Positions 6,176-12,191 of a stretch of 12,876 nucleotides of DNA are shown piece by piece. The notes below the pieces were generated by a model. The model searched no databases and was not told the origin of the DNA. It saw nothing but the letters and a program-made list of their open reading frames with translations. Position 1 is the stretch's first letter. The number at the start of each line of letters is the position of its first letter. A program made the position numbers and the translations under genes. Location of the stretch: positions 1 through 12,876 of the forward strand of contig DASPOF010000011.1 in assembly GCA_035626155.1 (NCBI GenBank), written 5' to 3'. The DNA comes from DASPOF01 sp035626155. Lineage in GTDB: Bacteria > Desulfobacterota > Binatia > Binatales > Binataceae.

Positions 6176-7013
6176 GAAGCCGCTGCTCGCTGTTGTCGCC
6201 CGCGGGGCCGACCGTGCCGAAGCGCCGTTCGCGCATCTGGTAGGCGGCCAGCGCGCTCAACAGCTCGCGCTCGCGGAAGTCGGGCCAAAGCGTATCGGTG
6301 AAATAGAACTCGGTGTAGGCGACCTGGAAGAGGAAGAAGTTGGAGATGCGCAGCTCGCCCGAGGTGCGAATGAGGAGATCGGGGTCGGGCATCCCGCCGG
6401 TTGCAAGGGCGCGCTCCACTACCGATTCGTCGATTTCATCGGGTTTGAGATCGCCCGCCGCGACTGCCCGCGCGATCCGGCGCACAGCGTTGGTGACGTC
6501 CTGGCGGCCGCCGTACGACAGCGCCAGCGCGACCGTCATCGAGCGATTCTCTTTGGTGGCCTCGACGGTTTCAGAGAGCGCGTGGCGCACCCGCGGAGGA
6601 AGCCGGCCGATATCGCCGAGCGCGACCACCCGGATGTCGCGCTTCATGAGACGGCGCCGCTCCGTCAGCAGATAGCGATGGAACAACTGCATCAGGAAGC
6701 TGACCTCGGTCTGCGGCCGATGCCAGTTCTCGTTGGAGAACGCGAACAGGGTGAGATACGGAATGCCGAGCTCGCGTGCCGCCTCGACCACCGCGCGCAC
6801 CGAGTCCTTGGCGCGCCGATGGCCCTCGTGGCGGCTCAGTCCCCGCCGCGTCGCCCATCGCCCGTTGCCGTCCATCACGATTGCGACGTGACGGGGCAGC
6901 CGCGCGGGATCGAGCGATAGATTGGGGAATTCGTTGAGTGGGAGTTGGGTGGCCACTGAATGATGCGACTCGGGCGCGCAAGCTTTTGGCGCTCGCGCCA
7001 CCCGGCGGCTCAC
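6162..7013 (-). CDS. uppS: Isoprenyl transferase / undecaprenyl diphosphate synthase
   Basis: UppS extends farnesyl diphosphate with cis isoprene units to give undecaprenyl diphosphate, the lipid carrier for peptidoglycan and other envelope glycans. All family blocks are visible: HVAIVMDGNGRWA (42-54) with catalytic D48, GHRRAKDSVRAVVEAA (64-79), LTLFAFSNENWHRP (87-100), SYGGRQDV (166-173), and DLLIRTSGELRISNF (212-226). The 283 residues exceed the usual 230-260 mainly by an N-terminal tail of about 38 residues. The annotated GTG at 7013 overlaps the frr stop (GTGA); GGAGG sits only one base away, which is too close to be ideal. A second in-frame GTG at 6956 (VATQLPLNEF) would give a 264-residue protein. 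Product identity is certain; the exact start is not. Confidence 0.95.
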   Translation of the reverse strand: MSRRVARAPKACAPESHHSVATQLPLNEFPNLSLDPARLPRHVAIVMDGNGRWATRRGLSRHEGHRRAKDSVRAVVEAARELGIPYLTLFAFSNENWHRPQTEVSFLMQLFHRYLLTERRRLMKRDIRVVALGDIGRLPPRVRHALSETVEATKENRSMTVALALSYGGRQDVTNAVRRIARAVAAGDLKPDEIDESVVERALATGGMPDPDLLIRTSGELRISNFFLFQVAYTEFYFTDTLWPDFRERELLSALAAYQMRERRFGTVGPAGDNSEQRLRAQN

Positions 7014-7567
7014 ACCTCCATGATCTCGGCTTCCTTGGCGGCCAGCACCTTGTCGATCTGCGTGATGTACTCGGCGGTGAAGTGCTGGACCTTCGCTTCG
7101 CCGGTGCGCAACTCGTCGTCGGTGACGTTCTTTTCCTTGTTCAGGTCCTTGAGCATTTCGTTCGCGTCGCGGCGATGATTCCGCACGCCGACGCGGAACT
7201 CCTCGGCGACCTTGCGCACGTGGCGGACCAATTCCTTGCGCCGGTCCTCGGTCAGCTCGGGAATCGGGATGCGGATCAACTTGCCGTCGCTCATCGGGGT
7301 CAGCCCGAGGTCGGAGGTCTGGATCGCTCTTTCGATTTCGTGGAGTGCGCCCTTGTCATAGGGGGTAATCACGATAAGCCGAGGTTCGGGCGCGGCCAGG
7401 CCGGCAAGCTGCCTGAGCGGAGTCTTGGAGCCGTAATAATTGACCTGCAAGTGTTCGACCAGTGCGGTGGACGCGCGCCCGGTGCGGACGCGGGCAAGTT
7501 CGTGCTTGAACGCCTCGACCGCCTTCTCCATCTCCTTGCGCGCCATCTCGATGACTTCGTCGGTCAT
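7010..7567 (-). CDS. frr: Ribosome recycling factor
   Basis: RRF works with EF-G to split the post-termination ribosome and free it from mRNA. The 185-residue length is exactly normal. The start (MTDEVIEMARKEMEKAV), HELARVRTGRAS (29-40), the hinge and domain II region with ITPYDKGALHEIERAI, and IRIPIPELTEDRRKELV followed by the C-terminal helix (HRRDANEMLK) are classic. The ATG overlaps the pyrH stop by four bases (ATGA), which suggests reinitiation after pyrH. The order tsf-pyrH-frr is widely conserved in bacteria. Confidence 0.98.
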   Translation of the reverse strand: MTDEVIEMARKEMEKAVEAFKHELARVRTGRASTALVEHLQVNYYGSKTPLRQLAGLAAPEPRLIVITPYDKGALHEIERAIQTSDLGLTPMSDGKLIRIPIPELTEDRRKELVRHVRKVAEEFRVGVRNHRRDANEMLKDLNKEKNVTDDELRTGEAKVQHFTAEYITQIDKVLAAKEAEIMEV

Positions 7568-8319
7568 TGGCCAGCCCCGCTCCCGACCCAGGTGCCGATC
7601 GCTTCGCCCATCACTGCCCTTCTTATATTACCCGGTTTGCGCAAATTGAAAACGATGATGGGCAGCCGGTTGTCCATGCACATCGAAATCGCGGTGGAAT
7701 CCATCACCTTGAGATTCTGCTGGAGCACCTCGATGTAAGTCAGCCGGTCGAAGCGTTTGGCGTTGGGCTCGCGCAGCGGGTCGCGATCGTAGACCCCATC
7801 AACGTAATGGCTGGCCTTGAGGATCACCTCAGCGCCGATTTCGAGCGCGCGGAGGCTCGCCGCGGTATCGGTGGTGAAATAGGGATTGCCGGTGCCGGCC
7901 GCGAAGATCACGACCCGGCCTTTCTCCAGATGGCGCACCGCGCGGCGGCGAATATAAGGTTCGCACACCGCCTGCATCGCGACCGCTGACAGCACCCGGG
8001 TGGCGACCCCGGCGTGCTCGAGCGCGTTCTGGAGCGCCAGCGAATTGATGACGGTGGCGAGCATTCCCATCTGGTCGGCGGTGGAGCGGTCCATTCCCCG
8101 CGCCTCGTAATCGCTGCCGCGCATGATGTTGCCCGCCCCGATCACCATCGAGAGCTGCACGCCGAGCGCCGCGACTTCCTTGATTTCGAGCGCGACCTGC
8201 GCGAGCGCGTCGAGGTCGATCCCGCTGCCGTGCGCGGGCGCGAGCGTCTGTCCGGAGAGCTTTACGAGGATGCGGTTGAAGCGGGGCCGCTTGCCCGCCG
8301 CGCTTGCAACCTCGTCCAT
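7564..8319 (-). CDS. pyrH: Uridylate kinase (UMP kinase)
   Basis: PyrH phosphorylates UMP to UDP with ATP, the last committed step to all pyrimidine nucleotides; it is a hexamer of the amino-acid kinase fold. Visible blocks are ILVKLSG (17-23), VIGAGNIMRG (59-68), the ADQMGMLATVINSLAL substrate region (81-96), AGTGNPYFTTDTAA (141-154) for the nucleotide, and DGVYDRDP (174-181). Two small departures from the common pattern are KLSGQ for KLSGE and IGAGN for IGGGN; both are conservative and the fold blocks are otherwise intact. The ATG at 8319 has GGGGAG about 10 bases upstream in the 43-base gap after tsf. Length, 251 residues, is slightly over the typical 235-245 because of a short N-terminal tail. 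Confidence 0.97.
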   Translation of the reverse strand: MDEVASAAGKRPRFNRILVKLSGQTLAPAHGSGIDLDALAQVALEIKEVAALGVQLSMVIGAGNIMRGSDYEARGMDRSTADQMGMLATVINSLALQNALEHAGVATRVLSAVAMQAVCEPYIRRRAVRHLEKGRVVIFAAGTGNPYFTTDTAASLRALEIGAEVILKASHYVDGVYDRDPLREPNAKRFDRLTYIEVLQQNLKVMDSTAISMCMDNRLPIIVFNLRKPGNIRRAVMGEAIGTWVGSGAGQ

Positions 8320-8362
8320 CGCGATGAAGCTCCCCGTTGCTCGATGCTTCGATTGGGCCCGG

Positions 8363-8983
8363 TCAGGCGCCGGTGGGGGCGCTTGAGCCGTCGAGCGCTT
8401 CGCCGATCTGGAAGCGCACGAAGCGGCGAACCTCGATTTTCTCGTTGAGCCGGCCGACGTACTCGCCGATCAGATCGGTCACGGTGCGATTCGGATCGCG
8501 AATGTAGCTCTGCTCGAGCAGGCAGGCCTCCTTGTAAAACTTCTCGACCTTGCCCTCGATGATCTTGGTGAGCACATTGGCGGGCTTTCCTGCGGCCTGC
8601 TGGGCGTAGATCTGGCGTTCGCGCTCGATTATCTCGGCGGGCAGATCCTCGCGCCGCACGCAGCGGGGGCTGGCCGCCGCGACCTGCATCGCAATTTCCC
8701 TGGCGAGCGTCTTGAAGATATCGGTTCTCGCCACGAAGTCGCTTTCGCAATTGATCTCGACCAGCACTCCGAGCTTGCCGCCGGCGTGGATGTACGATTC
8801 GATGAGGCCCTCGGATGCAACCCGGTCGGCGCGCTTGGCGGCCTGCGCGACTCCCTTCTCGCGCAGCCAGAGCACGGCTTTCTCGAGATCGCCGCTGGTC
8901 TCGGCGAGCGCCTTCTTGCAGTCCATGACGCCGGCGCCGGTCTTGTCGCGCAGTTCCTTGATCAGATTTGCAGTTACTTCCAT
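8363..8983 (-). CDS. tsf: Elongation factor Ts, short form
   Basis: EF-Ts exchanges GDP on EF-Tu for GTP. The 206-residue product is a short form (E. coli has 283), as in several lineages that keep one core subdomain. Residues 1-45 are the UBA-like N-domain (LIKELRDKTGAGVMDCKKAL and DLEKAVLWLREKG), followed by ASEGLIESYIH, and CESDFVAR at 79-86, the conserved TDFV-type segment that wedges into EF-Tu. The C-terminal part has the usual KIIEGKVEKFYKEACLLEQ. The ATG at 8983 is preceded by GGGAA and a stable GNRA-capped hairpin. It follows rpsB after 108 bases, the universally conserved pairing. Confidence 0.98.
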   Translation of the reverse strand: MEVTANLIKELRDKTGAGVMDCKKALAETSGDLEKAVLWLREKGVAQAAKRADRVASEGLIESYIHAGGKLGVLVEINCESDFVARTDIFKTLAREIAMQVAAASPRCVRREDLPAEIIERERQIYAQQAAGKPANVLTKIIEGKVEKFYKEACLLEQSYIRDPNRTVTDLIGEYVGRLNEKIEVRRFVRFQIGEALDGSSAPTGA

Positions 8984-8993
8984 CTCAGTTCCC

Positions 8994-9015
8994 GGCGATG
9001 GCTCGCGCCACCGCC
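8994..9015 (-). promoter_or_regulatory. GNRA-capped hairpin just upstream of tsf
   Basis: In the transcript, GGCGGUGGC (9015-9007) pairs along all nine positions with GCCAUCGCC (9002-8994), one pair being G-U, around the tetraloop GCGA, which fits the stabilising GNRA rule. The stem ends about 10 bases before the tsf ATG, right next to the GGGAA that would serve as its ribosome site. This could lower or time EF-Ts translation relative to S2, or mark an mRNA processing point. The structure is seen; the role is inferred. Confidence 0.7.
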
Positions 9016-9037
9016 ACTATCAGTATGCCTGCGGGCT

Positions 9038-9051
9038 CGGCCGCCCGGCCG
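9038..9051 (-). repeat. Short GC-rich inverted repeat in the rpsB-tsf gap
   Basis: CGGCC (9038-9042) and GGCCG (9047-9051) enclose four bases. This small hairpin lies between the rpsB stop and the larger tsf hairpin. It has no U-tract and is weak evidence on its own. Confidence 0.4.
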
Positions 9052-9091
9052 GTGTTCGCTCCAACGGGCAGGAGCAGCGCGAATGCGCCGC

Positions 9092-9865
9092 TCAGATCGC
9101 GCTTGGCGGCTCGGGCTCCGCGCCGCCGTTTGCGCCCGCACCCCCGCCGATGTCTTCCTGGCCCTTCTGGCGCTCCTCGGCGAGCCGCTTGCCCTCGATC
9201 ACGGCGTCGGCGATTGCCGCGGTGAAGAGCTTGATCGCGCGGATCGCATCGTCGTTGCCCGGGATTCGGTAGGAAATCAGGTCGGGGTCGCAATTGGTGT
9301 CCACCACCGCGGCGACCGGGATCGAGAGCCGGTTAGCCTCGGCGACCGCGATGTACTCCTTCTTGGTGTCGATCACCCAGAGCGCATCGGGGAGCTTGCG
9401 CATGTTCTTGATGCCCGCGAGGTTCGCCATGAGCTTGCTGTGCTCATGCTCGTTGTCGCTCATCTCCTTCTTGGTGAGCGCGCTGATCATCTCCGGGTCG
9501 GCCATGACTTCCTCGAGCTTCTTGAGCCGGTCGATGGAGGCGCGAATCGTCTGGAAGTTGGTGAGCATCCCGCCGAGCCAGCGATTGTTCACCCAGAACA
9601 TCCCGCATCGCTCGGCCTCTTCCTTCACGATGTCCTGGGCCTGCTTCTTGGTTCCGACGAACAGGATGCTGCCGCCCTGGGCGGCGAGATCGCGGACGAA
9701 GTCGTATGCCTGGCGGAACATCTTGACGGTCTGCTGGAGATCGATGATGTAAATGCCGTTGCGCGCGCCGAAGATGTATTGCTTCATCTTCGGGTTCCAG
9801 CGGCTGGTCTGGTGGCCGAAATGGACGCCGGCCTCCAGGAGTTGCTTCATGCTGATTTCGGTCAT
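9092..9865 (-). CDS. rpsB: 30S ribosomal protein S2
   Basis: S2 binds late to the 30S subunit and is needed for S1 attachment. The 257-residue product begins MTEISMKQLLEAGVHFGHQT and continues SRWNPKMKQYIFGARNGIYI, the standard S2 N-terminus; later NNRWLGGMLTNFQTI and the DALWVIDTKKE to AVVDTNCDPD stretch are diagnostic. The tail (GGGAGANGGAEPEPP) is a low-complexity, acidic Gly/Ala/Pro extension of the kind common in S2. I chose the ATG at 9865 because AGGAAG lies five bases upstream; an in-frame ATG at 9889 would add eight residues without a ribosome site. The gap to rho is 83 bases with no convincing promoter or terminator. Confidence 0.98.
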   Translation of the reverse strand: MTEISMKQLLEAGVHFGHQTSRWNPKMKQYIFGARNGIYIIDLQQTVKMFRQAYDFVRDLAAQGGSILFVGTKKQAQDIVKEEAERCGMFWVNNRWLGGMLTNFQTIRASIDRLKKLEEVMADPEMISALTKKEMSDNEHEHSKLMANLAGIKNMRKLPDALWVIDTKKEYIAVAEANRLSIPVAAVVDTNCDPDLISYRIPGNDDAIRAIKLFTAAIADAVIEGKRLAEERQKGQEDIGGGAGANGGAEPEPPSAI

Positions 9866-9948
9866 ATCGCTTCCTGGCACCTCGCTCATGCCATCGGGGA
9901 CAATCCCTCCCTTTTATCAGCCCGGCCCGCGCTAACAAAGTGCCGCGT

Positions 9949-11328
9949 TCAGCCGTTCATCGACTCCAGGAACTCATCGTTGGTCTTGGTGCCCTGCATC
10001 TTGTCGATGAGGAACTCCATCGCTTCCACCGCGTTGAGCTGGGAGAGGAGCTTGCGCAGGATCCATACGCGATTCAGAGTGCTGCGCGGCAGGAGCAGCT
10101 CTTCCTTGCGCGTGTTGGAGCGCTGCAAGTCGATGGTCGGGAAGATGCGCTTTTCGAGCAGCCGGCGGTCCAGAGAAATCTGCTGGTTGCCGGTGGCCTT
10201 GAACTCCTCGAAGATGACCTCATCCATGCGGCTTCCGGTGTCCACCAGGGCGGTGGCGAGGATCGTCAGGCTGCCGCCATCCTCGGTATTGCGCGCGGCG
10301 CCGAAGAACTTCTTGGGCTTGTGCAGCGCGTTGGAGTCGACGCCGCCGGAGAGAATCTTGCCCGAAGGCGGCACGACCGTGTTGTAGGCGCGCGCAAGCC
10401 GGGTAAGCGAGTCGAGCAGGATCACGACGTCGCGTCCGTGCTCGACCAGCCGGCGCGCCTTTTCGATTACCATCTCGGCTACTTGAACGTGGCGTGTCGC
10501 AGGCTCATCGAAGGTCGAGCTGACCACTTCGCCCTGCACCGAGCGCACCATGTCGGTCACTTCCTCGGGCCGCTCATCGACCAGCAGCACGATCAGGATG
10601 ACCTCGGGATGATTGTGCGCGATCGCCTTTGCGATCGCCTGCAACATCATCGTCTTGCCGGTGAACGGCGCGGCGACGATCAGCCCGCGCTGGCCCTTCC
10701 CGATCGGCGCGACGAGGTCGATGATCCGGGTGGTGAGGTCCTCATGGTTGTACTCGAGCTTGATCCGCTCCTGGGGATAGAGCGGCGTCAGGTTGTCGAA
10801 CAGGATCTTGTCGCGCGCCTTCTCGGGCTCCTCGTAGTTGATCGACTCGACCTTGAGCAGCGCAAAGTAGCGCTCGCTCTCCTTGGGCGGGCGAATCAGG
10901 CCCGAGACGATATCGCCGGTGCGCAGATTGAATTTCCTAATCTGGCTCGGCGAGATGTAAATGTCGTCGGGACCGGGGAGATAGTTGTAATCGGGCGCGC
11001 GCAGGAAGCCGAAACCGTCGGGCAGGATCTCGAGCACGCCCTCGCCCAGGATCGATCCATTCTTTGCGGCTTGCGCCTGCAGGATTGAAAAGATCATCTC
11101 CTGCTTGCGCATGTTCGTGGCGCCATCGACGTTGAACTCGCGCGCGATGTGGGCGAGTTCGGTTATCTTGGCGCTCTTCAGCGCTTTGAGGTTGAGGATG
11201 CCGCCCTCCAGGAGCGTGACCGGCGCCGGCGGCGGGTTGTCGTGCCGCGGCGGGACCAACACGGGCGCGGAAACCTCCTCGCTCCGCTCCTCGGATTCCG
11301 TTCTAATTGCACCTCTTCCCTTAGCCAT
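9949..11328 (-). CDS. rho: Transcription termination factor Rho
   Basis: Rho is the hexameric RNA-dependent ATPase that ends transcription. The 459-residue product has an acidic/proline-rich leader (1-45), the Rho-N helical domain (about 46-88), the cold-shock-like primary RNA site with DGFGFLR (104-110), and the RecA-like motor. Motor features are the P-loop with K225-T226, VDERPEEVTDM (250-260), DSLTRLARAYNTVVP (306-320) and the arginine finger in SNTRKEELL (404-412). Two oddities: the P-loop reads APFTGKT where Rho proteins usually have PPKAGKT or PPRTGKT, placing Phe222 where E. coli has Lys181; and FKATGN has Ala378 where E. coli has Gly337. The ATG at 11328 is supported by GGAG seven bases upstream; an ATG at 11361 is in frame but has no ribosome site. 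rho heads the array and has a long, structured leader. Confidence 0.97.
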   Translation of the reverse strand: MAKGRGAIRTESEERSEEVSAPVLVPPRHDNPPPAPVTLLEGGILNLKALKSAKITELAHIAREFNVDGATNMRKQEMIFSILQAQAAKNGSILGEGVLEILPDGFGFLRAPDYNYLPGPDDIYISPSQIRKFNLRTGDIVSGLIRPPKESERYFALLKVESINYEEPEKARDKILFDNLTPLYPQERIKLEYNHEDLTTRIIDLVAPIGKGQRGLIVAAPFTGKTMMLQAIAKAIAHNHPEVILIVLLVDERPEEVTDMVRSVQGEVVSSTFDEPATRHVQVAEMVIEKARRLVEHGRDVVILLDSLTRLARAYNTVVPPSGKILSGGVDSNALHKPKKFFGAARNTEDGGSLTILATALVDTGSRMDEVIFEEFKATGNQQISLDRRLLEKRIFPTIDLQRSNTRKEELLLPRSTLNRVWILRKLLSQLNAVEAMEFLIDKMQGTKTNDEFLESMNG

Positions 11329-11373
11329 ATGCCTACTCCGCGTACTCGGTTCTCTGATCATGGATTGTGATTT

Positions 11374-11397
11374 GCTGCCGGCGCTGGGCGCCGCAGC
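11374..11397 (-). repeat. Stem-loop in rho leader (proximal)
   Basis: The arms GCTGCCGGCGC (11374-11384) and GCGCCGCAGC (11388-11397) pair over 10 bp with one bulged base and a three-base loop. No U-tract follows on either strand. It ends 46 bases before the chosen rho start. Confidence 0.7.
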
Positions 11398-11414
11398 TTA
11401 CGGACATTGTTTGG

Positions 11415-11442
11415 AAAGGTTCCCGCAGTGCGAGACACCTTT
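11415..11442 (-). repeat. Stem-loop in rho leader (distal)
   Basis: In the transcript AAAGGU, a bulged G, UCUCGC, the loop ACU, GCGGGA and ACCUUU form a 12-bp stem with one G-U pair and one bulge. Its architecture (long stem, single bulge, triloop) is tidy enough to suggest selection. Function is unknown. Confidence 0.65.
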
Positions 11443-11576
11443 ACGGTTAATTAGCCCCCAAGCGGTCGGGATTCGAAACTGGGAACGCGTTGAGTTCGGA
11501 GTTACGGACCGCCTGGAGACGGGGACTCTGCCCACCACCCCGCCTCAGCGCCCTCAAGTACAGAAGCTCAATAAAC

Positions 11577-11605
11577 ACGTTATCCAAGCAGGATGCTGCT
11601 GTCAA
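11577..11605 (-). promoter_or_regulatory. Putative sigma-70-type promoter for rho and the downstream array
   Basis: Read on the minus strand there is a perfect TTGACA (11605-11600), a 17-base spacer and TAACGT (11582-11577), which keeps the TA...T positions of the -10 box. It points at rho, with transcription expected to start near 11570. It is the best promoter match I see in the 830 bases between rho and the divergent phosphoesterase gene. Confidence 0.5.
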
Positions 11606-11775
11606 CTGGACTAGCATCTGCGTGTCATAACCCTCCGGAATTTTGGCGGCATAGGCACTTGAATATATCCGTTAGCGGGAGTCGAACGTCGCCACGGGCA
11701 GCCTCGCGGCACATGAGCGGCCTCATCCGGCCGTCAGACGCCGGTCGCGAACGAATTAACCATCGCTTCCTGCGC

Positions 11776-11819
11776 CCGTAAAGATTCGTCGCACGACCGT
11801 AAAAATCCGTCCGTATAGT
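11776..11819 (+). promoter_or_regulatory. Helically phased CCGT repeats next to a -10-like box
   Basis: CCGTAAAGATTCGTC (11776-11790) and CCGTAAAAATCCGTC (11797-11811) match at 13 of 15 positions and start 21 bases apart, two helical turns. The (C/T)CGT core recurs at 11776, 11786, 11797 and 11807, roughly one per turn, the layout used by OmpR/PhoB-type regulators. TATAGT at 11814-11819 directly follows. This may be an operator and promoter for the plus-strand phosphoesterase, whose start is some 370 bases on. The repeats are seen; the role is inferred. Confidence 0.35.
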
Positions 11820-11830
11820 GCGCCGCGTTA

Positions 11831-11890
11831 CCGAAGGGCGGGGTGAGGAGCGGCTGGCGCCGGCACGCCGATACCCGCTTGGCCCTTCGG
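11831..11890. repeat. 60-bp inverted-repeat structure
   Basis: CCGAAGGGC (11831-11839) and GCCCTTCGG (11882-11890) are perfect 9-bp arms, and the interior can fold further (GGGT with ACCC, CGGC with GCCG). It could be a structured RNA leader or a dispersed palindromic repeat. No U-tract follows on the plus strand. Confidence 0.6.
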
Positions 11891-11949
11891 GGAGGAACTC
11901 GAGAGAAGGCTCATTTGGTCCGTTTCGCTTCGCAGCTTCGCGCAAACCC

Positions 11950-11975
11950 CTTCCGCGCTGCGCGCGGCGCGGAAG
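11950..11975. repeat. Inverted repeat, 9-bp perfect arms
   Basis: CTTCCGCGC (11950-11958) and GCGCGGAAG (11967-11975) surround eight bases that are also GC-only except one. It is one of a row of GC-rich palindromes between 11831 and 11997. Confidence 0.6.
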
Positions 11976-12009
11976 TTGTCGTGCGCGGCAAGCCGCGAAC
12001 GTCCGCCGT

Positions 12010-12021
12010 AAAGGAGGTGAT
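12010..12021 (+). other. Extended Shine-Dalgarno sequence without a suitably placed start codon
   Basis: AAAGGAGGTGAT complements the 16S rRNA 3' end over about 11 bases, far more than ordinary ribosome sites. No ATG, GTG or TTG follows at a usual distance; the only GTG is inside the element itself. It may be a ribosome standby or decoy site in the phosphoesterase leader, or chance. Confidence 0.35.
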
Positions 12022-12176
12022 AGCCGACGAAGTCAGCCCGCTCTTGGCCGTTACTCATACGAAGCCGAAATGCCTGCAACACAAAGGTCCAAGAATCGAG
12101 GGCCCCGAAATGAATGACGCGGTCAGGAAGGTTCAGCCAATTTGAAATCAAGAACCAGGAAATCGGCCGACTTTAG

Positions 12177-12183
12177 AGAGGAG
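12177..12183 (+). promoter_or_regulatory. Ribosome binding site of the phosphoesterase gene
   Basis: AGAGGAG lies eight bases before the ATG at 12192 and settles the start of a gene that runs off the window. Confidence 0.7.
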
Positions 12184-12191
12184 TTCCAACC

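Larger units (their letters stand above)
11329..11570 (-). promoter_or_regulatory. rho: Long structured 5' leader of rho
   Basis: If transcription starts near 11570, the rho mRNA has about 240 untranslated bases. They contain two strong stem-loops (11415-11442 and 11374-11397) and, further upstream, a wider pairing GCGGTC/GACCGC enclosing about 40 bases. rho is known to be autoregulated by premature termination in its leader in E. coli. A long leader fits such control, but no similarity to a known leader is claimed. Confidence 0.45.
11362..12191. other. 830-bp divergent intergenic region, no convincing gene
   Basis: Between rho (minus) and the phosphoesterase gene (plus) only short open frames exist on both strands, none with a good ribosome site or recognisable protein. 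The right half is rich in inverted repeats: 11831-11839 with 11882-11890 (9-bp arms), 11950-11958 with 11967-11975 (9-bp arms), and 11984-11989 with 11992-11997. The left half carries the rho promoter and leader. I found no tRNA or rRNA, and could not match a known small RNA. Both divergent promoters should be here. Confidence 0.7.

Noticed and set aside
9889..9889. Upstream ATG as the rpsB start, and ATG 11361 as the rho start
   Set aside because: Both lack ribosome sites, whereas the downstream ATGs at 9865 and 11328 have AGGAAG and GGAG at good spacing and match family N-termini better.
9866..9948. Promoter for rpsB with TTGTTA and GATAAA
   Set aside because: The spacing is only about 14 bases and the match is weak; I see no convincing promoter in this gap.
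8786..11088. Two very long plus-strand open frames (8786-10387 and 9940-11088) opposite tsf, rpsB and rho
   Set aside because: They are antisense to certain genes, have no family resemblance, and arise from GC-rich codon structure in which stops are rare on the opposite strand.
11465..11485. GGGATTCGAA, resembling the T-arm of a minus-strand tRNA
   Set aside because: The flanking bases do not form the 5-bp T stem and no acceptor or anticodon arm can be built around it. A second TTCGACTCCC-like string near 11668 fails the same test.
11818..12145. Two overlapping plus-strand frames of about 100 codons (11818-12117, 11843-12145)
   Set aside because: Neither start has a ribosome site, the products are Arg-rich and low in structure, and they conflict with the palindromes there.
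11828..12151. 107-codon minus-strand frame in the intergenic region
   Set aside because: The start would be TTG with no ribosome site, the sequence crosses several inverted repeats, and no family is recognisable. It may still be an unknown gene, but I cannot support it.
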